The notes under the pieces are model-generated. The model saw only the letters and a list, made by a program, of their open reading frames with translations. It was not told the DNA's origin and searched no databases. Below, piece by piece: positions 28,001 to 64,000 of a stretch of DNA of 64,000 nucleotides. The position numbers and the translations under genes were made by a program. Within the stretch, counting starts at the first letter, position 1, and each line of letters begins with the position of its first letter. The DNA lies in contig VUYV01000036.1 in the NCBI GenBank assembly GCA_008711295.1, positions 3,497,339-3,561,338 of the forward strand, in the 5' to 3' direction. The DNA comes from Anarhynchus alexandrinus. Its lineage: Eukaryota; Chordata; Aves; Charadriiformes; Charadriidae.

Positions 28001-30410
28001 CAAGCCTACATTAGCTTGCAGAAACATCCCAACTTGTCATTGCATTATGAGAACCGATGATTTCAACACAAAGAGTTCAGGCACTCTGGTATTTTTTTTT
28101 TTTTAAATTAGCATGCCCATCTTAAACACCACCAAATAAATCGTTACTGCTCTACTGGGCTATCTCTTTCTGTGAAAATTAAATGCAAAGACTAACTGAA
28201 CCCAACCAGCAAGGAAAACGATCTAACTTAAGTAAGGAAGACAAAAATGATTGCTGGTGTTTTAAAACCTGGGGGGTTGAGCTATGTCAATCATTGTTTT
28301 CAGAAACATTACCAGCAGAGCAAAAATAAATGCTTTGCACAGCCACCTTACCCAAAGCAAACTCACAAGTGTATTACTTGCACAAAGAAATTGAAACCAA
28401 TGGTGAAGATTTTTTTTTAATTCAAAACCAGACCGGTTATGCAGTAAGCCTAATAGAGAACACAAATTCAAAGGTACTAGATTGCTATGAGTAGTGTAAT
28501 GCCCCAAATCATGTCCGAGAAATGCAGGAAGGTTCAGAATTAAGCTTAATTTTAAATTAAACCCCAAATCCTTAAGAATATCATTAAAGCACCCAAACAA
28601 TTGTCTACGTCCTATTGTTAATAACATTCTAATTGTCTTTGTGTGGAGCAGCTGGGGAATTAAGGGGGAATTAACTATCTGTAGTCACTGAATTATGGTT
28701 GGGGTTTATTTTAAGTGCAAAGAAATTGCTGATATTTAAAATAAAGTCAATTATAAAGTGTATTTTTTTTTCTAGTTACAGACACTGGTACTTACTGCTA
28801 TGTAACAATTTAACAATCTTGTCTTCAACTTTAGGAAACACCTGGCGGCTCTCCTTCTCACACATCGAGAAGGCCATGCTGAACAACCACGGCAGCTCAA
28901 AGACTTGTTGTGAATCCGATGGGCCAAAGTGCTGTAGGTTGGTATTTCGTATCAATATTCTACTTGAAGCCTGTGTGAGCCAGGCACGCATTGTCTGGCA
29001 CTGTTTTGGTTTAACGTTTACAAATTTGATCTCAGACTAATTACTCATAATAGGGAGCAATAAGGCTTTTAAGGCATCATTGTTCTATAGCAGTACAACA
29101 TTGCATGTACTTGCTGAACGTCTGACTCGCATTTACTCCGCAAGAGGTGGAAACAAATTACATTACAGGTTTACACTCCAGACTTGCCTTAGAAAGCAAA
29201 AAGCTGCAACTCGTTAAAATAATCTGTCCCAAACTCAGTCCTGTTTAGAATAACCAGCTTAAAAGTCTGATGACTCAGCTTTCTGAGCTTTGGGAGCAAA
29301 ATTATACTTCACACCAAGGCAATTTCTAAAATGATGATGAGAAAAGAACTGCTGAATGGGATCAGGATGAAGAAATGTGTTTTTTTCACTCCAATAAATG
29401 CTGGTTTCCACATTCTCCGAAGAGAAAGAAGAAAACCCACGTGAGGTACAGTACCTCCTTAATGGCAAACCAACTTCTTAGTTTACTTAATTACATCTTG
29501 TACTGAATCAAGAAAGTCACAAGAGAACTGATGTGTAATTCTTTGTCTTTGCTTTATGAATATTACCAGACCATACCTGCCTAGCAGTGTATTAAACTAT
29601 ACATACCCCTCCCCCTCGTGGTGTGCCACAGGAAGGTAGTGGCATTACCTTCAGTGTAAACACAAGCCAAAAAAGCAGCTTTAATCTTAAGCAGTGCTTT
29701 GAGTTCATGTTATACTGGTAGCACCTGCAACTGCGAGGCTGCACTGTGTAAGGATGCTGCTCCCCAACACTTTGTATTTCTGTGCTGCTGCAGCTACCAG
29801 TGAAAGCAGTGCATGCACAAAACCTGCCCTTTCAAGTAGAAATCCTTCATTGCTGGAATCTGACTTCATACACAGTAGTTCAAGGATTATCCAGCCTAGT
29901 GCTGCACTTATTTTCAGGTTTTATTCAAAACATTATTAAAAATGTTATTCTATTAGTATAAGAACATTTTTATTGCTTTCACGAATAATGTGTATTTAAA
30001 TATCTAAAACACATGTTTAGAACTGACTATGTAGAAGGTACCTAATAAATTCTTATTTATTTAACAGGAAAGGTTGTCTTAAGCTTCTGAAGTATCTTCT
30101 AGAGCAGCTTAAAATGAAATATACAAAAGAACTGGAAAAATTCTGCTCGTATCATGTCAAAACTGCTTTTTTCCACTCATGTGTCATGTGGCCAAATGAC
30201 ACAGACTGGCATTTGGGAGACGTGGAACATTGCTTTCAGAGATCTCTGGGATATTTTCTGGATTGCCTGCAAAAGTGTCACCTGCCACACTTTTTTATTC
30301 CCCAATATAACTTGCTTAGTCTGGAAGATAAAGCAAGCAATGATTTCCTTTCAAGACAAATAAACTATCAATTGAACAACAGATTCCCAATATTTCAGGA
30401 GAAGTACTAA
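24455..30410 (+). CDS. CGAS: Cyclic GMP-AMP synthase (cGAS / MB21D1), complete, 5 exons, 493 aa
   Basis: Cytosolic/nuclear DNA sensor: binding of double-stranded DNA activates synthesis of 2'3'-cGAMP, which triggers STING and interferon. Exons: 24455-25021, 26203-26425, 27225-27470, 28835-28937, 30068-30410; 1482 nt, all phases consistent. The N-terminal tail (1-125) is Arg/Gly/Pro-rich and disordered, with a Thr run at 51-60. The spine helix follows (about 133-168), then the nucleotidyltransferase loop GAGS (180-183), the metal ligands E195 and D197 in NEFD, and D293 in ISVD. The Zn thumb is H364, C370, C371, C378, with the same spacing as human H390/C396/C397/C404. The protein ends [13 protein letters not shown] 24455 is the first in-frame ATG, in a strong 'gcggccATGg' context. 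All introns are GT-AG. Human cGAS has 522 aa; the difference is mostly in the tail. Confidence 0.97.
24605..24634 (+). repeat. CGAS: ACC trinucleotide repeat inside CGAS exon 1 (poly-Thr)
   Basis: Ten codons, nine ACN threonine codons and one GCC, encode residues 51-60 of the disordered tail. Such a coding microsatellite is expected to vary in length between individuals or species. Confidence 0.85.
25346..25392. other. Assembly gap in a homopolymer (18 N) in CGAS intron 1
   Basis: A run of 14 C, then N at 25360-25377, then C and a T run. This is an unresolved homopolymer, not a biological feature. Single N bases also occur in homopolymers at 9112 and 37948. Confidence 0.95.
25645..26096 (+). 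mobile_element. CR1 LINE fragment in CGAS intron 1, sense orientation
   Basis: Shows the CR1 ORF2 end (pieces: [50 protein letters not shown]) and a decayed tail 'cttccaactaaaacaatcct', then 'gtgatt', ending about 110 bp before the exon 2 acceptor. The 5' end is truncated; stops and a small deletion ('KHRRLP' where HWNRLP is expected) mark it as inactive. Confidence 0.87.
26203..26425 (+). CDS. CGAS: CGAS exon 2: catalytic NEFD metal site
   Basis: Encodes residues 190-263, beginning [11 protein letters not shown]195 and D197 match human E225/D227, which bind the two catalytic magnesium ions. The acceptor is 'ctttgcag' and the donor is 'ACAA|gtaagt'. The conserved block FKRNPKE follows. The reading continues in the intron to a TGA at about 26436, so intron retention would truncate the protein. 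Confidence 0.93.
26426..27224 (+). other. CGAS: CGAS intron 2; nothing recognised
   Basis: AT-rich intron with no repeat element or RNA gene recognised. Donor 'gtaagt', acceptor 'gttcctag'. Confidence 0.6.
27225..27470 (+). CDS. CGAS: CGAS exon 3: third catalytic aspartate
   Basis: Encodes residues 264-345, including the basic KRKKAGSPA stretch and ISVD with D293, the third metal ligand (human D319). It continues with the Mab21 core motif [15 protein letters not shown]. Three more residues than in human lie just before ISVD. Donor 'AGAG|gtacct'. Confidence 0.93.
27471..28834 (+). other. CGAS: CGAS intron 3; nothing recognised
   Basis: 1.36 kb of AT-rich DNA. A minus-strand open frame at 28262-28627 has no known motif and no gene context. 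Confidence 0.5.
28835..28937 (+). CDS. CGAS: CGAS exon 4: zinc thumb
   Basis: Encodes residues 346-380 with [10 protein letters not shown] followed by the HCCC zinc site H364, C370, C371 and C378. In mammals this thumb contacts DNA and is needed for dimerisation. All four ligands are intact. Confidence 0.93.
30068..30410 (+). CDS. CGAS: CGAS exon 5: C-terminal lobe
   Basis: Encodes residues 380/381-493 ([15 protein letters not shown], then [12 protein letters not shown]) and the TAA stop. The [15 protein letters not shown] helix is a hallmark of the Mab21/cGAS C-lobe. Acceptor 'atttaacag'. Confidence 0.93.
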
Positions 30411-32522
30411 AAACATTGTTTACAGTAACTACCTAACTGTGTAATTTTGCATATTTAAAACCAGAAGGTCTGCACCTTAAGTTACTCCTCAGTAGTCTGA
30501 TACTACAAAAAAAAAAAAAAAAAAAACAAAAATCAAGAACACTACAAAAATCGCATACTTCAGTCACACTGTTTAAGCATAACCCTTAAAAGAAATAGGA
30601 TGTTTTAAGTAATATTTATCTTCCCTATCCAAATGTACATGTCACCTGCAAAATAGCTTCAAAGTATACTAAGAACATGTAGAAGAATTTGCAGTAGTTA
30701 ATTTCCCCACATGTAATTTCTACGGTTCCAAATATAAAGGCATCGATGTCCAGTTAAAGTGAAAAACAACAATTTTATTTAAAATGAAGATCCACCCTCT
30801 CCAGAATATCCAAAATACACTCTTGCTTTCAAAAGAAAAAGTCACTGGAGTTCCTTTGACATAAACCACAACAACTTCTCCAGATCAGCTGGGTGGGTGA
30901 AGACCTTTTGCAGAGGACAATCGCCAGCAACAGTAAGCAGTGAGAGAGAACATGGTATCAAAACAATATGAAGTTCCTGGAGTAACTTATCTTTCCGGAG
31001 TCTTCAGACTCGCTTTGGAAATCAGCCTTTTCACTGGACATTGGACGGGAAGCAATCACCTAATGTGCTGCAACACAGTAAAAGTTATTGTGCCAATGAG
31101 CATTTGCATGATGGATCTTGTAGAAAGAAATGTATCTTCAACCCATATCAAGACAGAAGACTCTCCATGTGAAATGTTATCAAAACCAAAATGCATCATG
31201 AATCTGACATTCTCTGAATCAGTATTCAGCTCAACTTTTTTTATGTTGAAGAGTATGTACGTTAGGAAAAAAAAGAATAATTGTAATATTTCCTATTACT
31301 AAAATTGTGTGGGTGATAATTACACAGCATTTGGGAACTGCTGTGCCTTAAGTAAATACATCTTTTGCTTTTTCTTAAAGAAGCCATGGGAGGTCCATAT
31401 TTTTAGCCTACTTTTTGAAGGCAAAATAACCTACTGGCCAGATTTCACCTCAGTTATGAGCAAACAGAAAAGAGGAAGGCCAGAAGAACACTTAGAGAAT
31501 AATTTTATTAAAATATTCTCATCTCACTAGATTCAGTTTATTAGTTTTTCATTCGCTCATATGACACATGAATAAACACAAGTTCAGACCAAGCATCAAA
31601 TGAAGGAATAGCTCCTGATATAACTTCCAAAGAGTGAAAATATACCCCATTATTGTTAGCAGTCTGTGTGACAGAACTTGACATCCAAGTGTAACATTTG
31701 AATCAACTTTATCTGAAAGAAATAAAAGCTGACCTTGAAATGTATTTCTTCTTAATGACTTTATTAACATTGCTCTTGTAAACTCTGTTTTTCTTCCTTA
31801 AACTAGAAAATTACATCCATGAGAACAAGAGAAGCAGTTGGGTTTTTTCCTAGTTAGCCGTGAACACATACTTCTTGCTATGCCCTCTTCCATCAGGAGG
31901 AAATGCAGACTTCTCAAAAAAAGCTTAAGACACAGGTGTTAACAAAAATTACGTTCAATGTTAAGTTTTAAAATAAATAAATAAATACTTGCTTCAGTAA
32001 ACATCAGTTACTGCAGACAGAACAGTTTTCAAATAACTAAGTTATCCTTGGAAATATTTCTGCATGCCACTGGCAGATCTGGCATATCAATGCAAAAGTA
32101 CAGTATTTTGAAGCCACATCGACAAATATTGCTTAAATTCACTAATCCAGTTCTCTGAAAATAAAAGGAAAAATTGTATTTTACATTCTTATATATTAAT
32201 ACTGCATGTAATTAAAATAAAAAAAGAAACCCACAATATTTGTTTTTAACCAGTAGATAATGACGTTAGAAGTTATGCATATCACACAAGAAAAAATTAT
32301 ATTCATTTTCTTAAGTGAAAATAGCATCCAAGTGCAAAACTAGGTTTTTATTTCTATATAAAGTTAATCCAGTTTTCTTTTCTAAGTCACTTTTAAAAAC
32401 ACATTTTATTTAAATAGGACAGGTAAAGAGAATAATAAACCGAGAAAAGAAACTTCTAAGTTTAAGCCCATTGATGCTAACACTTATTACAATCACTTAC
32501 TTTGTTTCAGTAACTTTAACAG
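30411..32522. other. Convergent CGAS (+) and DDX43 (-) 3' UTR region
   Basis: 2.1 kb between the two stop codons. Plus-strand AATAAA candidates for CGAS are at 31571-31576 and 31721-31726. Minus-strand AATAAA candidates for DDX43 are at 32410-32405, 32352-32347 and 31765-31760, so the two transcripts could overlap. An open frame at 30940-31302 (120 codons, plus) shows no homology I recognise and is probably chance. A-run at about 30505-30526. Confidence 0.5.
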
Positions 32523-52219
<19,697 letters not shown>

Positions 52220-52600
52220 GGCGGCTGCCCCGCCCGCCTCCGCGGCCCATGTGGCGGGCCTTGCCGCGCTTGAGGGTAAGGGCGCGCTGATTGGCCAGGG
52301 CGGGCCGCTCTCTAAGCAGTGATTGGCTGGCTCGGCCAGGCCGTCCCTGCCAAGCTCGAGACTGAGCGGTTGGCGCCGGCGCCGGTGAGGGGCGCTGGGT
52401 CCGAGTGCCGCCTTCTCCTCTCGCCCTCCTCCGTTCTCCCCTGCCGGCCTCGGGGCAGCCCCGGGTGGGCTCTGCTGAGGAGAAGGAGGAGCAGGAGGTG
52501 GTGTTTTAGGACGGGAGGGCAAGAACTCTTGTCCTGAACGTGTGGGAAGCCCCCGAAATCGGGGGCGGGGGGGGAAGGTGGGCAGCCTCAGGGGCGGCTG
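52220..52600 (-). promoter_or_regulatory. DDX43: DDX43 CpG-rich promoter with paired CCAAT boxes
   Basis: GC- and CpG-rich DNA upstream of the DDX43 ATG. On the DDX43 sense strand two CCAAT pentamers (plus-strand 'attgg' at 52290-52294 and 52322-52326) lie 71-107 bp before the ATG with 32-bp spacing, the helical spacing typical of NF-Y pairs. No TATA box is seen. Whether the island also drives a divergent transcript is not known. Confidence 0.6.
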
Positions 52601-52768
52601 AGCAGTGAGGGTGGCACTGAGTAATTTTGCTTCATGTCTAGGCTTATCTCACGCCGATACATCGCAGCCAGAGTTTTTTAGGGAAGTCTTAATATTTAAC
52701 CTCAAATTAAGCTTTAATGACGAGTTTAGTATGGTTGTATGTACTGGAGCTGGTACAATACTGGAAAC

Positions 52769-52970
52769 AGAATCACAAAATGGCTGAGGTTGAAGGGACT
52801 TCTGGAGGTCACCTTCTCCAACCCCCCTGCTCAAGCAGGGGTTCCAAAAGCCAATTGCCCAGGACCATGTCCGGGCCACTTCTGAGTATCTTGCCAGGGA
52901 GGAGACTCCACAGCCTCCTGGGGCAACCTGCACCAGTGCTCGGTCACCCTCACTGTAAAAAAATAGGAAA
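52769..52970 (-). mobile_element. CR1 LINE 3' fragment
   Basis: The plus strand starts 'aatcacaaaatggctgaggt', then 'tgaagggacttctggaggtc', the reverse complement of a CR1 3' end, and continues through 'caacccccctgctcaagcag' to 'ctcggtcaccctcactgtaa'. It is about 200 bp and 5'-truncated. Confidence 0.82.
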
Positions 52971-55900
52971 AAAAAAACCCCTAAGAAAAATCTAACATAC
53001 CCCTCCCCACTTCAATTACACTGAAAATCTGCTAAATGAAGTTTTAAATCTCCCTTTTAAGCGCAATCCTGTACTCCTCTTGTACAGAGCTGAACAGTGA
53101 ATGTTTATGTATGTGTCTTTATGGATACCTGTTACCGCCTGCGCCTGGCCGTTGTCACCCGCAGGGTAACTCAACAGCTTTTCGTTTAGCTTCACACTGC
53201 TGTCTTCTGACCCTTCCCTCACATCTCTATGTACACACGGAACAAGACGTTTCGGTTTAACACAAGAAGAGCCTGCATACCTGTTTGCATTTTTTTCCTG
53301 TCCTGTGTTTATTCTTATGCAGAGCTTGGCACTGTTCAGGTAACCTGTGGGTACACATGGCTGACACGGAAAAATCTGCCTTTCTGGAGACCACATCTTT
53401 AAATTTCAATACCTAAGATTATGTTCATCAGAGAGGTCGGGGATCACCTATATACATGGAAATATTCTGCTCTCATTTTGAAGCCTCCAAGGAGGCAGTG
53501 ACCTCACCACAAGAAAAGGCTCTCTATATTCAATACTTTACATTGAAATACTAAAGCTTATTTTCAGCAGGACAAACTGAAGAAAGAAGGCTGTAGGTTT
53601 GGTGCAGTAGCGTTCTAGAGCAACTCTCATGATTCATTGCAGAGGAAAGGGCTTCACCTAGGCCTCAAGTTAATCTGAGGTAGAGGATGGGTCTTCCCTT
53701 AGGAATACTGCTCCTCACACAGGTCTCTGATTGCTGATCCTGAATCAATTCCCATTTGTCTAACAGGGAAGGTAATAATAACTTCCAAACTCATTTTCAT
53801 AGAGGTGTTGAAACATCTGATATTTAAGTCAACTCTGCTGTAAACGGTTACCAGAAACTGAACATACCAGACTAGTTTATGCATGTTTTAGTCTAGTAAA
53901 TTTCCTTTGTGGTGTTTTGGTTCATTCAATAAAAAAAAAAAAAAAAGAAATTTCAAAAGGAAAACAATGAGCAAGTTTAATTTTTTTTTCCTGATATGTG
54001 CTTACATCATACAATCGTTTATGTAAGGAAAAAAAACCCCAGTAAGCGTGGTACTTTTCAAATCATTTTTATTAACAACAATATGGATTCAACTTTGTCA
54101 AGAAGTTACAATTAACATTGTAATGTACTGGCTAATGTTGTTGCAGTGTCAGTGGAAGCAGCCTTCGTGCTTTTTAAGCCTGTCATGAAACTGGCTTTTT
54201 ATCTTTCAAGGAAGTAAAAAATGCTTCCAACAGCAGATGATATTGGATATGTCTGGAATTGTCCTATGTGTGGCCACAACTGAATGAGTGGTCACATTTG
54301 CATCCAGATGAATGAACAGGAAAATATTACATGCTTCCACTGACGCTGCAGGGGACAATTCTTATTTCAAAAACCAATTAACCTTTTTAGACAGTGACAG
54401 CACTTTGTGTGATGTTGTAATCCATTTGAATTAAGTCGATTAACACACTTGAAAAAAAATGTGAAGCAGAAATATCTGGGGCAAATTCTTTTCTGACCTG
54501 TATTTCATTCAAACCTTATGAATCCAAAAGGATTGCATGACATATGAGTCAGGATAAAAGTTGGCCCAGAGAGGCAAGTTCATTCCTGGTATAGGTGGGT
54601 TCAGTTCCTTTAAGGTCAGTGGAACTGAGCCTGATTATCCCAATGGAGGCTGAACTTCACCCGGTTGGGCAGTGAATTCATTGAAGTCAGTGAAGCCATC
54701 CAAGGATGAATTTAGCCTCAGGTGTTTAAACCCTTTTTTCGTTCCTTTGCTGTTATATTTTCTTTTCCTGCTTATTCCACTTTTCTGATTATTGTCCTTT
54801 TCTCTGTGCTTTTTAAAAATGTCCCTTCTCTTCTTCCCTTTTTACATCAATACTTTGTGCGTTATTTTTTATATAGTCAATGTGACATGGGTAAATTCAG
54901 CTAAGTATTAGTTTCCTCAGGAAATAACTGGAATATTACCATTTTCACTTTAAACAGATGCCCAACAAAATAAGGATTTGAATCTGAGCTCCCAATTCAA
55001 GAAAAATTCTTGAATTCCATAGAATGCATGAATTCCATAGAATTTTTGCTTGAGTAAGGATTGCAGGTCCCAATCCAGAAATACTACTGTACATCAGATG
55101 TTCTACTATACATCAGCAATTCAGTATGATTTGACTTATCACAGAAGAGCAGGTGAATTACTCCTCACCATACTATAATGAGAGCAGCCACTCTAAGTAG
55201 GATTATCTCAAAAACATATGGAACAACCGTGGGCACTGTGAATAAAAGTGTATGATCTTTGCAATCTTGAACCCTAGGCTAAAACACTATATTCATATTT
55301 AAATAAAAAGTATAGATCATATAAGCCAGGAGCAAATACAAATTTTTAAACAAATAATAATCATCAAAACTATTCTTTTCAGTTCTCTCTTCAATCAGGT
55401 ACAAGAAACATGCTGATCAGAAAACAGTTATTTGGATAAGGCTTAATTCCTGAAGCTCTTACTGAAGTTCAAATTCTCTCTTCAACAATCCTCAAGTGGA
55501 TTGTAAATCAGAAAAAAAATTGTCCTTTGTCCCTGCTCATGAACAATTCTTATTAGCTGTCATGAACTAGACTTTAATAAGCAGCTCAGGACACGACTTG
55601 AAAAGCCAGACAGGTCCTTCTTTTGTGAAACCAATGAATGACTGTCAGTCATGACACTGTCTTTTAAAGAGAGAGCGTAGAAACAGGAAACTCCTCATGA
55701 GGAAATATGAGCAAAGCTTATAAAAATCCAAACAAACAATTCTTCCTCTCCAGAATTTCATATATTCACTACTCTTTCTATTTTCTATCAATATTATGTT
55801 AAAAAATTCCTATATGATAAGACTTGCAGCTACAAAAATAATAATGGTGAGCGTAAAAGAAAAAAAAATCAGGGTTTTAAACCATAATTTGAAAAGATAC

Positions 55901-58684
55901 GATCTTCTGGATTTATTAGTACTTTGTAAAGACATTAACATTTTCATACATAATTTATAGAACTCATTCTTTTGTGCACAAAATTGTATTAAATAAATTA
56001 ACTTAAAATTAGGAGGACTCAAGCATTTGTCGTTTAAGGCAAAAATACCAAGTTTCCATGAGATAAATTATCAGCAAAACCCAAGGCCCTGTTTCTGTGC
56101 AGAACGGGTACAGGCAGGGCCAATGCTCAGTTCTCCCATTGATGCCTTCCGGGCTCAACGGGGGTGCAACCCCCATCTGCTCAGGCAGATGGAGGTGGAA
56201 GAGTGGTGTCCAATTCATGATGCCTTGTTTTTTTGATCTCGTCAAGGAGGGGAAAGGAGTTTCATTCTGGACACACAGTTGCCATGTGCCCCATCTCTTG
56301 CTCCTTAACTGAACCTAAGCGCAGGTTTGTGCTTGGGCCGTCAGGAGGCTTCATATGAAAGGCAAGAAAGGCACCATAAACCATTAGGAAAAAGAAAGAA
56401 AAGCCTAAAAAAAAACTTGTAAAAGTTTGGATAGTACTTTAAACTTACAGATCTGTCTGGATGAACTGCAGACATTCAAATAAGTCAATAGTTAAATGAA
56501 CTGAGATGTGGAAAAAACCCTATTTATCCTCACAAAATTACTGTTGTACTCAGGCTTTAGTATGACCAGACTGCACGTAAAAGAAAAGAGGAAAGGCTGA
56601 ATGTGGTAAATGATATGGCAAATCAGTGGTGAGGAAATTGTGCTTCAAGGTGTCTTTCAGGATTTAACAGCTGAAGTTTGCTCCGGCATAAGCCATGGAA
56701 CACAGTGTACCATCCGTGGACCCCGTATAACGACACGATATATACACTCTACAGTTTGCATGTACTTTCACATAATAAGGTTATCATGTAACATCCAGGA
56801 ATACTTCTGTAAAGGAAATATGGAAGCAGAAATAACAATGGTTTCATAGTAAACAGATCAAGTCCTTCACAATACAATCTACAGCATTTAGCCATGGTTA
56901 AGACTGGAGTGACATTTTTGATGTACATACTAAATTCCCAGCAGGTCTGGGCCTTGAAAAAAACACTGCCCTGAGTGAGCTGTGCACTGGCACCCCCGGA
57001 CATTCGGCGTTCCTGCTGCTAGAGGGAAGCTGAGCCCGAGTCGGGTTGTCTACAAGCCTGTGGTGCAGGTGGGGTATAAATCTGGGGGGAGAGGCAAGGA
57101 ACAGAAACCTTGTTCTGCAGGGAAGAGCGAAAGCCTGTTCAGGCTCCGCAAGCATTCTCCCAGGGGCAAAGCCTGGCTGGGGATGTGCAATTAGGCACTA
57201 TCACTGCTCCTGCGTCTCAGCAGAAGTGAAGCGAAGGTTAGGGTGAGAAAAAAAGAGGATGTATCAAGCAGGAATGCTCGGTCTGATGTAGGCTTTGAAT
57301 TTGAAAACTCGGGTACTTGGAGGAAGGAGTCTGGAGGTTCTTTCTTGGAAAGCCATAAGAAATGACTGCAGTTGGGGGACAGTGTTGAGCTGTAAGAGTA
57401 TGACCACTTTCCCCTCTCTCCTCCTCCCATTTTATTTAAAAAACAAACAAACAAACAAAAAAACCCCTCTTGCCTTCAGGGTTTTTTTTTTTTCAGTTAA
57501 GGTGGTCTTCCCTATTTCTATTTCCATTTCTGATTGCCTACATGGCTTTTTTTTTTTTGGTTTGGAAATAGCACTCAGGATCTGTGACTGACAGGCTGGA
57601 TTTAAAAAAAAATAAACCTTTTTGCCTCTTTACCTTCCTTCCATTATTTTCTGGGATCATTTCCCTTCCTGACCATCTAAGTCCATATTCTTTTTTTTTT
57701 CCTCATTGTTTGTGTTGTCTTTCTCTCTTCCCTGTTCTATCCTCTTTAGTTTTACTCTGTATTTCTGTTCCTCCTTTCCCAGCCTTAAGAAGTGCTGTCG
57801 TGGTTGGGACTGCAAGGAAATTTGCCAACATTTCCACAGAAGGAAATACTGCTTCTACAATGAAGGCGGCGCCTGCTTCCTTCCCTCACCTACTGCTGCC
57901 CAAATGCTTCGGATTCACAAGATAGCTCCTCAATGAGACTGGAAGAAGGAGAGATTCCCCTGAATTTTTAGTGCAGTCACCCAGGTTATCCATTTCGGAG
58001 TCCAGCCCCAATCCTTAAAATACAAACTTTTCATAGCAAAATAATGTTCTCGTTATAAAGAACAACGTGATAGTGGTGTGTCAGGTACTTTCGCCACAGC
58101 ACTAAATCACCAAAAATCGGATGGATATTGACGTACTATTTTTCCGAGTTAAAAATAACTGATTACTGATGAGCCAATGTGTGTATCTTGCAACTGGCAG
58201 CCATTTCTAATCCCCTATTACTGGTTTCCTTGGTACCTTGCTAGCAGCTGTAGATAATTTTTTTGTTGTAAACATAAACTATCATCTAAATCAGGACATT
58301 ATATATATATATTTAATTAGTTCAGAAGCAAAGTGCTTTAAACCTTACGATTTTTACTTCTGCTCTGTAGAAACGGCACTAGGTCTAAATGCTCAAATTT
58401 TTGCTTTTTGATACATCCTGCAGCATTAGCTTTGTAGGCAACTCGTCGTTTAAACCTACTGTACTACATGAAAGGCTGCCGTACTGTAGGTGTAAATTTG
58501 AATGTTAGCCATCACTTAAACATGCATTTTCATGCAACTAGGAGGTATGGGCTCATTCAACTGCTTCTCAGATTCATCCGGATTTTTGTGATTTTATCTT
58601 ATTAAAAAGGCTTTCAAAACAGTTCATGCTATGATATGTATGACTAGAGGAATGACCCAGCCAATGAAGAAAGCCCACAAGCTG
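52971..58684. other. DDX43-KCNQ5 interval; no gene recognised, probably includes the KCNQ5 3' UTR
   Basis: No KH-domain gene of the KHDC1/DPPA5/KHDC3L/OOEP type was seen, although mammals carry that cluster here. On the minus strand an AATAAA at 54073-54068 with GT/T-rich sequence beyond it could end a KCNQ5 3' UTR of about 4.6 kb; another is at 57436-57431. Poly-A/T runs are frequent. Short phrases near 54595-54720 and 55035-55075 look like a very old sauropsid repeat. Confidence 0.45.
54595..54722. repeat. Degenerate ancient interspersed repeat (family not named)
   Basis: Contains 'aattcattgaagtcagtgaa' and 'ggatgaatttagcctcagg', wording that resembles an old dispersed repeat of reptile and bird genomes ('attgaagtcaatggg' type). 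Similar wording occurs at 55035-55075 ('gagtaaggattgcaggtccc') and 61590-61675. Recognised from memory only. Confidence 0.35.

Positions 58685-64000
<5,316 letters not shown>

Noticed and set aside
30940..31302. 120-codon open frame downstream of CGAS
   Set aside because: No recognisable domain and no splice or promoter context. It lies in the presumed CGAS 3' UTR, so I treat it as chance.

Overview
The window looks like a bird nuclear genome. It holds compact vertebrate genes with GT-AG introns, and several CR1 LINE fragments that end in the bird-type 3' tail (a 'ccattctatgattctgtgat'-like end). The gene order matches the conserved vertebrate block EEF1A1 - MTO1 - CGAS - DDX43 - KCNQ5 (human 6q13, inverted here). 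The species cannot be told from the sequence. All gene models were assembled by reading splice sites by eye; every exon chain keeps frame and closes on a stop.

Layout. 1-3.95 kb: EEF1A1 (+), complete coding sequence of 462 aa in seven coding exons; the promoter lies outside the window. 3.95-15.8 kb: intergenic DNA with CR1 pieces (one nearly 3'-complete on minus, one internally deleted on plus, one 3' stub). 15.8-23.9 kb: MTO1 (-), 12 exons, 700 aa, tail-to-tail with EEF1A1. 23.88-24.45 kb: a CpG-rich, apparently bidirectional promoter. 24.45-30.4 kb: CGAS (+), 5 exons, 493 aa, head-to-head with MTO1. 30.4-32.5 kb: convergent 3' ends of CGAS and DDX43. 32.5-52.2 kb: DDX43 (-), 16 exons, 683 aa, including a GC-AG intron. 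52.2-58.7 kb: no recognised gene; probably DDX43 promoter and KCNQ5 3' UTR. 58.7-61.3 kb: the last three coding exons of KCNQ5 (-); the rest of that gene lies beyond 64 kb.

The genes are not a pathway in the operon sense. EEF1A1 delivers aminoacyl-tRNA in cytosolic translation. MTO1 modifies mitochondrial tRNA wobble uridines. CGAS senses cytosolic double-stranded DNA and makes 2'3'-cGAMP. DDX43 is a KH/DEAD-box helicase known mainly from germline and tumours. KCNQ5 is an M-type potassium channel subunit. The most notable points are the shared MTO1/CGAS promoter with an Ets-IRF-like motif, the non-human-like DNA-contact residues in CGAS, the non-canonical and duplicated splice donors of DDX43, and the absence of the KHDC1/DPPA5/KHDC3L/OOEP cluster that sits between DDX43 and KCNQ5 in mammals. 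No unknown multi-gene system was found.
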